64,000 bases of DNA, from positions 27,577-91,576 of the forward strand of contig JAUCBJ010001381.1 of the NCBI GenBank assembly GCA_032718475.1. The letters run 5' to 3'. A program made the position numbers and the translations under genes. Every line of letters starts with the position of its first letter. Position 1 is the stretch's first letter. The notes under the pieces are model-generated. The model had not been told where the DNA came from and did not search any database. It was given only the letters and a program-made list of their open reading frames with translations. The DNA comes from Nemertoderma westbladi (taxonomy: Eukaryota > Xenacoelomorpha > Nemertodermatida > Nemertodermatidae). This document shows positions 10,319-21,722 of this stretch, one piece after another.

Positions 10319-10648
10319 TCAATCGCTTTCACCTTCACTTTCACTTTCATAGACTTGCATAATTTTACGTCTTGCGTCAATAGCAGCTTTACGTTTCGGT
10401 CGAACTACATCAGCTGTTTCAACCGTAGTTTCGGTCGAAGTCAATGTGGGTGTAGGGTCATGAACATCAGGGCACTCCAAGGGATAAAGACGCTTGATTG
10501 GCCTTACACAACTACCATTCTTAGTCCTTAATGTCACTGATCGTACATGACCATCTATACCTTTATGTAACTCGATGACCTTTCCTAATGACCACTGCAT
10601 ACGAGGTATCTTGTCACCAATCAATACAACATCGCCGATATTTGGAGA
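10319..10648 (-). pseudogene. BEL copy A: C-terminal Pol domain after in-frame stop
   Basis: Continuation of the integrase frame after the TGA at 10649-10651. It starts SPNIGDVVLIGDK and contains the RMQWSLGKVIELHKG segment typical of the domain after BEL integrases (DUF5641-like). It ends in an acidic Glu/Ser tail and stops at 10319. The same arrangement is present in copy B. Confidence 0.7.
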
Positions 10649-11584
10649 TCATATAATTTCCTTGGCTGTACCCCGATGAAACTCGCGTAATGTTGACAAA
10701 TAATCCTTATTCCACAGACACCATGCTCGATTAAGAATGTTCTCAAGATATTGATGGCGTTCGATTAGCCCCTCTCGAATTCCGAACGGAGGATCATTAT
10801 TCAGATTGTTACTCTCTTCAATATCGACAGGATATCCTGAGATGCGATGTCCGATGAGTAGCATAGAGGGTGTTAAGGGTTCTACTTCTCCAACGTTAGA
10901 ACTAACATAGGTTAATGGCCGGTCGTTCATCATTGCTTCAACCTCTGTTACAATGTTCTGCAGAGCCTCGAAATCGATAATGCGACGTCCTAATGCCCTC
11001 TTCAAAATACTTTTCCCTATTCCGATCAATCGCTCGTAGAGCCCTCCAAACCAAGGAGAATACGGAGGGATGAATTCCCAAGAACAACGTTGTGATAAGA
11101 GGTAACTCTGAACTGATGAGTCACCTTGTAAGTCTCGTAAATCTAGGTCAGCACCAATGAATGTGGTTGAATTGTCACTTATAAAACGCGACGGACATCC
11201 TCTACGCGCTATAAATCTACGTAGCGCACATAATAAAGTTTTGACTGAATTGTCCCGTACGACTTCCCAATGGACAGCCCTAGATGAAGCGCACGTAAAA
11301 AGAACAAGGTATGCCTTAACAATTTCGTTGCATTCTTCCACTTGTAAAGCGCCTGTATAATCAACACCAGTTGTGTTGAAGGGCCGAGACACCTGGACAC
11401 GATAGGCAGGTAAGGGAGGAATGGGAACTGATGAATAAGACGGTCCTTGAACACGAATGCAATTTTTACAACTACGGACTAAGGAGTTTACTCTCTGTCT
11501 GATACGAGGAATCCACCAGTTTTGTCTAATATGCATAATAGTCTGAGAAGCTCCCACATGCATGTGACGATAATGGAAATCCAA
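10649..11584 (-). pseudogene. BEL copy A: integrase core
   Basis: A 311-codon frame. It begins in the zinc-binding region (HYRHMHVG, then CKNC), followed by the catalytic triad: D in GVDYTGAL (residue about 74), D in ISDNSTTF (about 136) and E in LYERLIG (about 183). The 46 residues between the second D and the E, and the PPYSPWFGGLYER block, are typical of BEL. It joins the preceding Pol frame by a one-base frameshift near 11598 and is ended by a TGA at a position where homologous sequence continues in frame. Confidence 0.8.
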
Positions 11585-14500
11585 GATGATAAGTCGGTAA
11601 TCCTATGTTTAGAAGGCAACAAAATTGGAAATTTCGTGTTCCAATTTAAATCAGCGTAATCAATGCGACCCTTACTACGAATTATATTAGTGTCATCTAA
11701 GAAAAGTTGTAGTTGTTTTACAAGCACTGGTGTTCGTCTAAAACCCATGGGCTTATTTCCCTTTGTCGTAAGGAAATCCAAGACTTCAGTGAAAGTCTCA
11801 CATTGGATTCTATGTACCCAATAAGTTTCGGCTGCCTTAATGTCATTAACACCGAGAACAGGAGCAATATTACAATAAGAGCTACTGTGACATTTGAGAT
11901 TACGGACGAATCTCAGAATCCAGGCAGATACTCGTAATAAACGACTGTAGTCGCTATAATCGGCTGGGTTTAAGACATCGGTAATAACATTCCTTTCTCC
12001 ATCTCCAAGAATGCTGGTAATCTTATCGTTGTCGTTCTTCTCAGCATCAATAAGGTTACTAGCAACAGAAGCTATTACCACGGAATTTGGCCAACTGGTA
12101 CAATCTGGTAACCAATCTGGGCCATATTTCCACAAATCAGAAATAATAAACTTGGAATAATTGATACCCCTTGTTAAAAGATCACTTGGATTGTCATTCG
12201 TATCCACATGTTTGAATGTAGTAGTAGGTAGTAATTCTCGAATTTCTGAAACTCGATTACGTACATACGGTTTATCCAGTTTGATTGACTGTAACCAACA
12301 TAGAGCAATAGTGCTGTCAGACCATAGGAAAAGACAACCGCATAAAAATTCCTTGTAATAAATATTAGAAACGTAAGTTAATAGTCTAGCTCCAACTAAA
12401 ATGGCAGTCAATTCCAACTGCGGCAAAGTGAGGCTGCCACTGGCTAAACGTTCAACACTCTTAACCGGAGTAACACGTGCCTTGGCTGTTACTAAAGCAG
12501 AACCATTGCTGTTAACCATGTAAACAACGGCACCATAAGCCTTAGTTGATGCATCACAAAAGCAATGAAAATCAGTTTGGTCTGATAGTGGCAACATTCT
12601 AGGCATGGAGAAGGCGGATAATAGATTCAAATCACAAACTAATTTTGACCAATCACGAGCCAGATTACTAGGAATGACGTCATCCCATTTCAAATTTAAT
12701 TTCCAGAGTTCTTGAATTAGCATTTTAGAACGAATAGTAACCGGAACTAACCACCCATAAGGATCATATATCTTTGGAGCAGAACTAACAACATGGCGTT
12801 TTGTCAGTTTGTCAATGTCAGGAACGTCAATTTTGCGGGTTGGAAAACCTAAGGTGTCTGCATTAATATTCCAATTAATACCAAAAATCAAGGCGTCAGG
12901 TTTGTCAGTTGTAGGACCGTCACCATTCAGTCTAATAATGTTACTCAATTTCGGTGAATTTGTGAACCATTGTCGCAAAGGAAACCCACCTTCCCTTAAA
13001 ATAGCGCGACTTTGAATGTAAAAATCAATAAGTCGATCTTCGGATACCTCTGTATCCTGTAAATTGTCTACATACATATTTTGCAAAATTATTTTTGCAA
13101 TAGGAGCATTACACTGTTTAAGGTGATGTTGAATAGTTGAGTTCAACAAAAATTGGCTACAGTTTGCACCAAATAAAACCACTTTAAATCTATAAGTCAA
13201 AATTGGACTATTAAGATCAAATGGATCTTTAGGCCAAAGAAATCTAGTGACGTCACGGTCTATTTCGGCTAACACTATTTGAAAATAAGCCTTTTCAATA
13301 TCAGAAATAGCACAGAAATTATGAATACGAAAACGTAACAATAAATCATACAGTAGTTGATTTGTAGGCGGACCAGTTAACAAACAATCATTTAAACTGA
13401 CATTGTTTTTACCGCTACCAGAAGAACAATCATACACTATACGTAAAGGAGTAGTGGCGGATTGCGGTTTTTCTACACCGTGGTGTGGTATATAGTGCAC
13501 CAGATTACCGCTACGAGTGATTCCATTGGATACAAAAATATCATCAACAGGAACTAATTCAATGAAATTTCTAGTTAACTGCTCATTAACTAAGTTATTG
13601 TAACAAGTTAGAAAGTCTGGGTTTCTACGTAATTTATTTAATGTAGATTCTAACCGTTTTCTACATAAACCGTAGTTTAGTGATAAATGGGCGTGGTTTT
13701 GTAACCATGGCAACCTTGTAATGTACATACCATCACTATATTCAATGCTATTATTAAATTCAAGAATAGCTGTTTCGTGATCAAAATTGGTAGCATTCAT
13801 ATTAATACCAATTTCATCTAAACTCCACAAACGTTCTAAACATACAGAAACGTCATTACATTGGAGACATAATTCACTTGGTTTAACATTGCAATATTCA
13901 AAATTATGATTTACACTAATGCCAATGTGCATAACAGAAATAACGTTATTTTGTATATGTGTATCAGAAATCTTACCAGAATGTACATTTCCTACTATGA
14001 TATTACCCAAATTGGATGGTAATACATTTACGTCATTTATAACATTATCATTGTAAACAAAATTGAAATACTGATCACTACCAATAAGTAAACAAATATT
14101 GGAAATGGAATCCCCACGGCAAGGATCCGCTAAACTAAATCCTTGTAATGTAAACCGATCGACGATCGCGGAATGGCCCGGAGTCGACAAACGAGGCAAT
14201 CTATCAACTAAAATAGCGTTTGTTTCCACGAAACCATCTGAGGTTTCAACGTTAAATGAAACTACATCGTACCATTGACACAATCCGTCACTATTAATCC
14301 CATCGATACCGATCCAAATCCGTTCCACAATAGGAAGATGTAATGATTCAGCAGCTTGGCGGAGCAATAGAGTACGTTGCGAGCCTTGATCGAAAAGCGC
14401 CCGCAACTTATAGGTACGACGATTATTATCGCTAATAACCGGAACTACGGCAGTCGGTAGTAGCGTTGAATGGTTATCGGTAACCAGAGTAGAAAAGGAG

Positions 14501-14721
14501 ACGGAGGCAACACTTCCCTTTGAACCACTAGATGCAGTCGGTTGTCGGTTTGTGTCTCTAGAGCTAGATGCTTGGGATTGTAATAACGTGGAACCGTGAA
14601 GCACTGTATGATGGCGACTGTTACAAACGAAACAATTTTGAGTCGAACACTTCGATAAGTTCGAATGTTCCGGTTTTAAACAGTTGGTACACAGCTTTAA
14701 TTCATTGAAGCATTGAAGCAT
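11488..14721 (-). pseudogene. BEL copy A: protease, reverse transcriptase, RNase H
   Basis: A 1077-codon frame. Residues about 10-45 have two CCHC-like knuckles (CTNCLKPEHSNLSKC, CFVCNSRHHTVLH). Near 109 is an aspartic protease motif, LFDQGSQRTLL (D-Q-G-S, peptidase A17 type). The RT active site near 548 is YVDN, the BEL variant of YxDD. RNase H near 720 has FCDASTKAYGAV. The last about 40 codons are out-of-frame integrase sequence after the one-base deletion. The start at 14721 is artificial: an indel at 14705-14735 cut the frame from Gag. Copy B keeps the joined frame here. Confidence 0.8.
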
Positions 14722-14727
14722 TGTAAT

Positions 14728-15562
14728 TCATTGTGCTTTCTTATCAGGCGTTTTATATATATCGCAGAAACGAACGCTATGCTCACCCTTACACAGGAAG
14801 CATTTTATCGGCCTTATAGGTCTATTAGTGAACGTCTTCGATGATGGAGATGAGACGGAGAACGAACCGGTGGTTCCGCCTCTGACGTCTTCCGGAGAAA
14901 ACCTCTTCTTGTCGACCCAACCTCCCTTTCCCTTCGAAGAAATTGTTGGCTGGGATTCTAGCGAAGTTAACTGCTCGATCTCCTCTTGAAGAGCTTTACG
15001 TAGTTCGTCAAGGGTCCAATATGAAGTTCGAGCCGCACGATTAATGTTATCTCGGATTTTGGCGGGAAGTTTCCTCAACAAAATTTCAGAATAGACATAT
15101 CCCGCCTCTTCCACATTACCACCGAGATTCCTAATGCCACGTATCTGAGCCTCGTACATAGCTCGGAACGCAGCAAGTTCCCGAGATGACGCACCCGGGG
15201 ACTCCAAATCTAGAAGTAGATGTAAACGCGACCGCATAATTAATTGCGGTTTACCGAACGATTCGCGTAGTAACTGGACAGCTTCCTCGTAATCTTCGTT
15301 CGATCTTTGGAAGTTGTCGACTAGTCTGGCAGCATCTCCGCTGAGCTGCCCTTCTAGGTAGGAAAACTTCGTCGCCCCAGCTAAATCAGAACAGCTATGA
15401 ACGGCGTCGTTAAATCTATCCCAAAAGTTAGTCCAGTCGACTGGATTGCCACTGAAAACCGGAAGCTTTAATACCGGAAGCTTCTGAGTTTTATGAGGGT
15501 TTGTAGAGGACGCACCTGATGTATTATGATTGTGAGGATGTTGTGGTTGGCCCATATCATCG
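14728..15562 (-). pseudogene. BEL copy A: Gag C-terminal portion
   Basis: Contains KLPVLKLPVFSGNPVDWTNF and the FWDRF / LEGQLSGDAARL / AFRAMYEAQIRG blocks of the DUF1759-type BEL Gag, then a Ser-rich linker and the first zinc-knuckle cysteines (CFLCKGEHSVRFC). The frame continues into the Gypsy LTR by chance (to 15687), but the true upstream part of Gag lies at 21727-22100, on the other side of the insertion. Confidence 0.8.
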
Positions 15563-15798
15563 TGTGATAAGTTCTTCTTGCCCTCCCCCGGGTTATATCT
15601 GCACCGACCACAATTGATGCTAAACTCCAATATGATATGATAAGAATAACAAACATACATATAATAATTAAGCAACAATAATTTCATTAATCACAGACTT
15701 ATGTCACCATTGTAAATACCGATAGGCTACCAACTAATTAGCATTAGGCCTACATAAATAATTATTGCAGTAATCGGGTATACACTATTCCCCTTACA
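15563..15798 (-). repeat. Gypsy 1 3' LTR
   Basis: 236 bp, element-strand ends TGTAAGGGG…TTATCACA. I see no difference from the LTR at 21487-21722. Confidence 0.9.
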
Positions 15799-15809
15799 TC
15801 CTCCCTCAC
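15799..15809 (-). other. Gypsy 1 polypurine tract
   Basis: GTGAGGGAGGA on the minus strand, immediately before the 3' LTR, the place where plus-strand DNA priming occurs. Confidence 0.6.
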
Positions 15810-16054
15810 AGGCAAAAGATCGGCTCGATCTTTACATTTACAAATAAAATTTACTTTCAGTTTAAAATTACACAACTGATTAAACAACTGATAACAATGG
15901 TAATATGAATCAATCATAAAACTATACTCTTTCATCTAACAAAATTTCTTAACTTTAAATTAATAAACTTTCATTTTATACCATAAACAAATAATCAACT
16001 TACTACATACTGTATAATGTAATGTCAACAATAATCAACTTGTTTCCTTTATTT
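15810..16054 (-). other. Gypsy 1 3' untranslated region
   Basis: AT-rich, no reading frame, between the PHD frame stop and the polypurine tract. Confidence 0.5.
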
Positions 16055-16273
16055 TTATTTACAATCACTACAGTACCATGTTTCTTCCGCAGGTTCATCA
16101 ATAATACCGACACAATGAAAATGGAACCAATCAAAACAACGGTCACAACTTATCATTGATGGACCTTCTATAAACCATGGAATGCCACAAATCGGGCAAG
16201 GGTAAATTTCTGATTCATCTACACCGTGATCGGTTATGGGTTTATGAGTACGATAGTTTAACACTGCGACCAC
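16055..16273 (-). CDS. PHD-finger frame at the end of Gypsy 1 Pol
   Basis: A 72-codon frame with a full Cys4-His-Cys3 PHD set: C26, C29, C43, C46, H51, C54, C68, C71, with W66 two residues before C68 as in canonical PHD fingers (CPIC, CDRC, WFHFHC, WYCSDC). PHD fingers bind histone H3 tails, so this could steer integration to chromatin marks, as chromodomains do in other Gypsy lineages (inference). The frame overlaps the last 32 bases of Pol in the +1 register. It opens just after a TGA and has no ATG (GTG first). It would need +1 frameshifting, or the offset is a mutation that detached an integrase C-terminal PHD. The preceding Pol retains the integrase. Confidence 0.65.
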   Translation of the reverse strand: MVAVLNYRTHKPITDHGVDESEIYPCPICGIPWFIEGPSMISCDRCFDWFHFHCVGIIDEPAEETWYCSDCK

Positions 16274-19200
16274 TCACAGGAATATTGGTAGGCAATGACG
16301 GTAAGTACGGTCCTACTCTAAGACGCACATCATCCCTACTAATAACTCTAGTTTTATTATCACATAAACCATTTATATGCGTAATAGTAACATTCTTATT
16401 ATCAATGTGGGTAACACGAAAAGGACCCACAAACTTTGGTGCCAATTTACGATCAGTACCAGGATTAATGGAATGATTTTTGGCCCAAACAATATCACCC
16501 TCTGATATGACCTGATCCTTAACTTTTCGGTCAAAATTACGTTTCTGAGTAATTTGTGATTTCGCAATACACTTTCTAGCCAAATGCCATACTGATGACA
16601 TTTGCTCTCCAATTAATTTTGCTCTTAAATCTGGTGTAAATTTTTCACCTTCAGGTAAAATAAAATTATCTGCTGGGCGCCTGGCCTCAAAACCATGCAA
16701 ACAATAAAAAGGTGTTTGCCCAGTGGACGAATGAACAGTTAAATTGTATGCAAATTGCGCAATGGGTAATACTACATCCCAATCCCTTGATTTATGGTCA
16801 GTTAGAGAACGCAAAAGTCTAGTCATAGTTTGTATCGTCCGCTCAGCCAGCCCATCTGACTGTGGATGGTAAGGTACCGTAAAAACCTTCCTTGTTAAAC
16901 AACGTTGCGCAATTTCCTCAACCAGCTTTGATCTGAAATTCGGACCCTGGTCGGATAATAATATTTCAGGCGCTCCATACCGTAGCACAATCCGGTGCAT
17001 AAACGCATCCGCTGTCGACTTAGCGCTGCCATCACACAAAGGAACAAACTCTGCATACTTTGTTAGATAGTCTATAAAGATAGCAATGTAGGTATTACAA
17101 TTATCGGTGGGTACAAAAGCCCCCATTAAGTCGACCCCAACCCTTTCAAAGGGTCTCTCCACTTCTATTGATTCCAATTCATGTCTTGTTCGTAGGTTAC
17201 GAGTAGTAGCACACTTGGAACAAGACTTATAATGGTTATTCACCTCACTATACATACCAGGCCAGTAATAAAATTTCAGTAGCGATTCATACACTTTAGA
17301 AGTTGCAAAATGACCAGACGAGTTATCACCATGGTATGCATGTAAAATATCACCTCGTAAGGATTCTGGAACTACAGTTAACAGTCGAATTTTATGACTA
17401 TCTTTAGACTTAAATCTATAATAAAGAACTCCGTTACTAAGTTCATAATTAGTTGCCTCCAAAACAATTCTTCTAGCTGCTTTCAATTGTATTGGTAAAG
17501 TACCATCTTCTAAATAATTGATTATACACTTGAGTTTATTATCATTTCTTTGTTTTACAGATATATCTACTTTGAATGAATGAACATCAACTTCATCTTC
17601 AATAACAATCTCTGATACCTCAACTGAAGACACAACTTTATCCAATGGACAGTTACCATTTTCCTTCTCCGAACAACACAAAGGGACTAGTCGACTCAAT
17701 GCATCTGCATCTCTATTTTTTATTCCAGGTCTATATCGAATTTCACAGTTGAATTGACTCAACCAAAGTGCCCATCGAGCTAAACGACCCTCCAACTGTT
17801 TGGCAGTTAATAAACTGGTAAGTGCAGAATGATCGGTATAAACTGTAAACTTTCTCCCATATAGGTAAGGTCGAAAATGTTTAATTGCCCACACAACTCC
17901 AAGACATTCAAGATCACTTATAGAATAATTATGTTCACTCCCTTGTAGAGTACGAGAAGCATAAGCCACAGGTTGTACACGACTACTATCATTAACTTGA
18001 GCTAACACAGCTCCCAACCCACTCCGAGAAGCATCAGTATGTAACAGAAAGTCGGCATTAAAATCCGCATGTGCAAGGCATGGTGGATTTGATAAAGCTT
18101 GTTTAATATCGTCCATCGCAGCTTGTTGCTCCTCTCCCCAAGTAAACCGTATGTTATCCTTCATCAACGATGTCAGTGCTTTCATTCTGTTTGCACAATG
18201 TGGTATATAGATTCTATAATAGGATGCCAAACCAGTAAACATCCTAATCTCCTTCTTACTTGTTAAAGGTTTAATATTCAACAGCTGACTAACTTTCTCT
18301 GGATCTGGGTATCGTCCATTTACATCAATAACATGACCCAAATATACTATACTCGGCATTGAAAATTTACATTTTGAAATCTTCAACTTAATTCCAACTT
18401 TACCCAAAGCCTCCAAGATTATATCTAATCTCTGTATGTGCTCCAATGCACTAAATGCGAACACCAATATATCATCCAGGTAAACTAAACATATGATATA
18501 TTGCAAACCAGAAAGAGTCATATCCATCATTCTTTGAAATGTAGGTGGTGCATTACATAGCCCATATGGCATGCGTTTAAACTGATACAATCCCAAATGT
18601 GTACCAAATGCAGTTTTACAACGATCCTCCGACGCAATCTCAACAGTCCAATAAGCTGAATATGTATCTAATAAAGAACAATATAAACGTTTTGTGTCTG
18701 TAGGTTGTGGACCAATACAGTCAATTAATTCTTGAATAGATGGCAAAGGATATGCATCTTTATGCGTCACTGCATTTAGTGGTCGAAAATCAATGCAGAA
18801 CCTCAGCTCACCCCCTTTTTTCAAGGCAAAGACTGGACGAAATTGCCAAGGACTCTCTGAATGCTCTATGACATCCTTCTCTAGCATAGATTTTACATGT
18901 TCTTCAACTACAGGCCACTGCGACCTTGGAACCCTATGTCCCCGAACCTTGATTGGACTAGCATCTCCCGTATTTATGTGATGTTGCACCCCTTTCACCA
19001 ATCCCAAATCTAACTCATGTTGAGCAAAAACATCGCGGTGTTTATAAAGAACATCAGTTAATTTATCTTTCATTGACTCATCACTGTACTCATCCTCCTC
19101 AATATGTAATCGAGATATAAACTCACCTCTAGACCAGGTTTTACGAGACTTCTCTCCCACTGGCATAGACATTATATTTTCATCATCTTCTGTAACAGAA

Positions 19201-21383
19201 TAATCAGCTGTATTTTTAATACTTAGGCAATCAACTGACCCCAACTTGGTATGTTTATTAATCCTTATAGGAAATTCATTCAGATTCATTACCTGTACGG
19301 GAATACGCTGCAGATCATCTGGATATGAAATTGCAGTTGCAGCACAAACTCCATGTCGTTTATTTACATTCACACCTTGAGTAAATAATAATGGTTGTTT
19401 ATTCGAGATAGGCAATGGTGAACTGAGCTCCCCTGATATCATCAAACGACTTCGTGGTGGTATAGTTACTATCTCGTTACACCACACAGCAGACACTGAT
19501 CCATCACCCATTGGTCTCGATATTGTCTCTGTGGCAACGTCTTGCCCATTAACTATTAATACCATTTCTCCGCAAAAATTCCATTTCAATCCGCACTCAA
19601 ATGCTCCTAATATATCCAGACCAATTAGAAATTCATGACTCGGCTTCCTATTAACTTGTAATTCTACCAAATGTTCTACTCCACCCAAACACATTTTTAT
19701 TTTTACACAACCCACAATATCTAGTGGATGCCCAGAAGCTGACTTTGTTTCAAAATATGGTTTCCTCAACTCAAACTTCATTGAACTGCATGATTGTATT
19801 TCTTCCAATACATCACTAGAAATTATAGATATTTCGCTCCCAGTATCAACAAAAGCTCTCTTAGGAATACCCTCCAAACTCGAAAAAACAAAGCAACGTC
19901 TTAAGCATTGACCCTTCAATTGTAAATTAAATGATTTCTTCTGCTCAATTGTAACTGCAGATGAAGTAATAGGCTCTAGTTTGGATTTAACATCTACCAT
20001 TTCATCATCCCTATAATCATCTTGGGTAAGATTTAATTTATCGAAGCCAACTTGAACTAAACTACAACCAGTTTCTTTAGAGGTAGATTCACGACAATTA
20101 TCATTAGATTTGCTACTATGCTTCAATTTTTCCTTAAAACAGTCCATCTTTCGGTGCCCCAATTTTCCACAACCATAACACTTTACTGGGTTTCTACAAT
20201 CTTTGGCCATATGCCCAATTCTACTACAATTAAAACAAGTAATCTTCGGTTTTGTTGAACTCGAGTCAGAATAATTACTTGAGATTGGTTTAGAATTGCC
20301 CCTAATTGCATTTGTCTCCACTTCATTTGTGTTAACAATTGATTTGACAACTGTATTTGAAAGTTCCATATCTAAAGCATAAGCTTTTCGAAATAACTCT
20401 TTCCAGGTTGATTGCACATTCAATCGTCGCCATCCTCGAAGTCTTCCACTCAACTCACAACGAACATTAGATGCAAAGAAATCCTGCAGTATAGACTCTT
20501 CTCCATTCCCATCGAACTGTTCCCTACGACGGCGAACAGCCATCATGAATCGCTCTACGAATTCCGGCAAAGACTCATTGATCCCTTGTTTACATGTTGC
20601 TATATTAGAAGCTGTATTCTCCTTATGATCAGATAATAAATCAATAACAGCTTTCTTCAATGACAGATAATCACTTCTGTCATCCTCTTCTAATGTTTCC
20701 TCCAACATCGTGTGTAAACGACCAACTTTAGCCAGTAAACGATCCCTACGTTCATCCTGTGGAACCCTAGAGTCATCCATAATTCGATCATAATAATCAT
20801 CAAACCATGTTTGTATAGACATCTTCTTTGGGTCGAAAGGTGGTATGGTCTCTGATAACTTCGTGCAGCGATGTATCTGGTGAGCACCTGTTCCTCTACT
20901 ACCCCGGCCACTATCATCACCATGGTCACGGCGACCACTATTTGGTTCATTTGCAGTGTCTCTTTCATTCGATAGCATATCCTGAAGTTCTCTAAAACGA
21001 CTATCTTCAGTCACCTTATGACTCTCCATTAAATTGGAAAAGAACTCATTTTGTTGCATAGCCATTGCTCTAGAATGTTCCTGCATAAATTGGTATTGTC
21101 TATCCATCATTGCTGTCGTCTGTTGTTGCATCAACTCGGCTTGATTCAACATCATTTGTTTAAACATCTCCATCATTCCCCATGTTGATTCACCCTTACC
21201 AGAAGCGACACTACCGTCATCTTCTTTGTTAAGTTGCTGACCATGACCTTGACTTTGACCCTGGCCCTTCTTGGTCGGGTCGTCCTTCTTCGACATTTGT
21301 TTGGCAGCTTCAATATCCTTGTGATATTGACGACGTACGTCTAGTGGGTTTTGACGAGTTATCCTCTTCTCCAGTTTAAACAA
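16242..21383 (-). CDS. Gypsy 1 Gag-Pol polyprotein
   Basis: An open frame of 1713 codons whose first ATG is at 21296 (residue 30); earlier codons lack an ATG. Gag has a Gln/Met-rich coiled region (70-150) and two CCHC knuckles near 381-414 (CFNCSRIGHMAKDC, CYGCGKLGHRKMDC). The protease motif FVDTGSE is near 508. RT has YLDDILVFA near 963, RNase H has HTDASRSGLGAVL near 1113. Integrase has the H-H-C-C zinc site (GHFATSKVYE…CSKCATT, 1350-1395) and D, D, E in GVDLMGAF, LSDQGPNF and DGLAERTIQ (1414-1510), then a GPF motif. The order PR-RT-RH-IN is Ty3/Gypsy. No internal stop is seen, so it may be functional. Confidence 0.9.
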   Translation of the reverse strand: MFKLEKRITRQNPLDVRRQYHKDIEAAKQMSKKDDPTKKGQGQSQGHGQQLNKEDDGSVASGKGESTWGMMEMFKQMMLNQAELMQQQTTAMMDRQYQFMQEHSRAMAMQQNEFFSNLMESHKVTEDSRFRELQDMLSNERDTANEPNSGRRDHGDDSGRGSRGTGAHQIHRCTKLSETIPPFDPKKMSIQTWFDDYYDRIMDDSRVPQDERRDRLLAKVGRLHTMLEETLEEDDRSDYLSLKKAVIDLLSDHKENTASNIATCKQGINESLPEFVERFMMAVRRRREQFDGNGEESILQDFFASNVRCELSGRLRGWRRLNVQSTWKELFRKAYALDMELSNTVVKSIVNTNEVETNAIRGNSKPISSNYSDSSSTKPKITCFNCSRIGHMAKDCRNPVKCYGCGKLGHRKMDCFKEKLKHSSKSNDNCRESTSKETGCSLVQVGFDKLNLTQDDYRDDEMVDVKSKLEPITSSAVTIEQKKSFNLQLKGQCLRRCFVFSSLEGIPKRAFVDTGSEISIISSDVLEEIQSCSSMKFELRKPYFETKSASGHPLDIVGCVKIKMCLGGVEHLVELQVNRKPSHEFLIGLDILGAFECGLKWNFCGEMVLIVNGQDVATETISRPMGDGSVSAVWCNEIVTIPPRSRLMISGELSSPLPISNKQPLLFTQGVNVNKRHGVCAATAISYPDDLQRIPVQVMNLNEFPIRINKHTKLGSVDCLSIKNTADYSVTEDDENIMSMPVGEKSRKTWSRGEFISRLHIEEDEYSDESMKDKLTDVLYKHRDVFAQHELDLGLVKGVQHHINTGDASPIKVRGHRVPRSQWPVVEEHVKSMLEKDVIEHSESPWQFRPVFALKKGGELRFCIDFRPLNAVTHKDAYPLPSIQELIDCIGPQPTDTKRLYCSLLDTYSAYWTVEIASEDRCKTAFGTHLGLYQFKRMPYGLCNAPPTFQRMMDMTLSGLQYIICLVYLDDILVFAFSALEHIQRLDIILEALGKVGIKLKISKCKFSMPSIVYLGHVIDVNGRYPDPEKVSQLLNIKPLTSKKEIRMFTGLASYYRIYIPHCANRMKALTSLMKDNIRFTWGEEQQAAMDDIKQALSNPPCLAHADFNADFLLHTDASRSGLGAVLAQVNDSSRVQPVAYASRTLQGSEHNYSISDLECLGVVWAIKHFRPYLYGRKFTVYTDHSALTSLLTAKQLEGRLARWALWLSQFNCEIRYRPGIKNRDADALSRLVPLCCSEKENGNCPLDKVVSSVEVSEIVIEDEVDVHSFKVDISVKQRNDNKLKCIINYLEDGTLPIQLKAARRIVLEATNYELSNGVLYYRFKSKDSHKIRLLTVVPESLRGDILHAYHGDNSSGHFATSKVYESLLKFYYWPGMYSEVNNHYKSCSKCATTRNLRTRHELESIEVERPFERVGVDLMGAFVPTDNCNTYIAIFIDYLTKYAEFVPLCDGSAKSTADAFMHRIVLRYGAPEILLSDQGPNFRSKLVEEIAQRCLTRKVFTVPYHPQSDGLAERTIQTMTRLLRSLTDHKSRDWDVVLPIAQFAYNLTVHSSTGQTPFYCLHGFEARRPADNFILPEGEKFTPDLRAKLIGEQMSSVWHLARKCIAKSQITQKRNFDRKVKDQVISEGDIVWAKNHSINPGTDRKLAPKFVGPFRVTHIDNKNVTITHINGLCDNKTRVISRDDVRLRVGPYLPSLPTNIPVSGRSVKLSYS

Positions 21384-21473
21384 AAAAACAACAACAACTG
21401 AAATGGCTGGCGATCATAAGCCTGTGAAACTCCAATCCATTAAATTAAACGCTGTTCTCCAGTGGATGCAGTT

Positions 21474-21486
21474 GGTGGGACCTCCA
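21474..21486 (-). other. Gypsy 1 primer-binding site (Gln-tRNA)
   Basis: On the minus strand TGGAGGTCCCACC directly follows the 5' LTR. It complements the 3' end of glutamine tRNA (…GGTGGGACCTCCA) over 13 bases. Confidence 0.65.
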
Positions 21487-21722
21487 TGTGATAAGTTCTT
21501 CTTGCCCTCCCCCGGGTTATATCTGCACCGACCACAATTGATGCTAAACTCCAATATGATATGATAAGAATAACAAACATACATATAATAATTAAGCAAC
21601 AATAATTTCATTAATCACAGACTTATGTCACCATTGTAAATACCGATAGGCTACCAACTAATTAGCATTAGGCCTACATAAATAATTATTGCAGTAATCG
21701 GGTATACACTATTCCCCTTACA
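21487..21722 (-). repeat. Gypsy 1 5' LTR
   Basis: 236 bp, identical by eye to the 3' LTR. Followed by the target duplication ATCG at 21723-21726. Confidence 0.9.

Larger units (their letters stand above)
15563..21722 (-). mobile_element. Ty3/Gypsy element 1, nested in BEL copy A
   Basis: 6160 bp on the minus strand. Two 236-bp LTRs (15563-15798 and 21487-21722) read identical. The 4-bp target duplication ATCG (15559-15562 and 21723-21726) is confirmed by the empty site in copy B at about 27885. Internal features are a Gln-tRNA primer-binding site, one Gag-Pol frame of 1713 codons, a PHD-finger frame and a polypurine tract. Identical LTRs and an open Pol imply a recent insertion and possible competence. 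Confidence 0.9.

Noticed and set aside
15563-15687. N-terminal extension of the BEL Gag frame of copy A
   Set aside because: This part is Gypsy LTR sequence read by chance; the same peptide appears at the other LTR (21414-21611).
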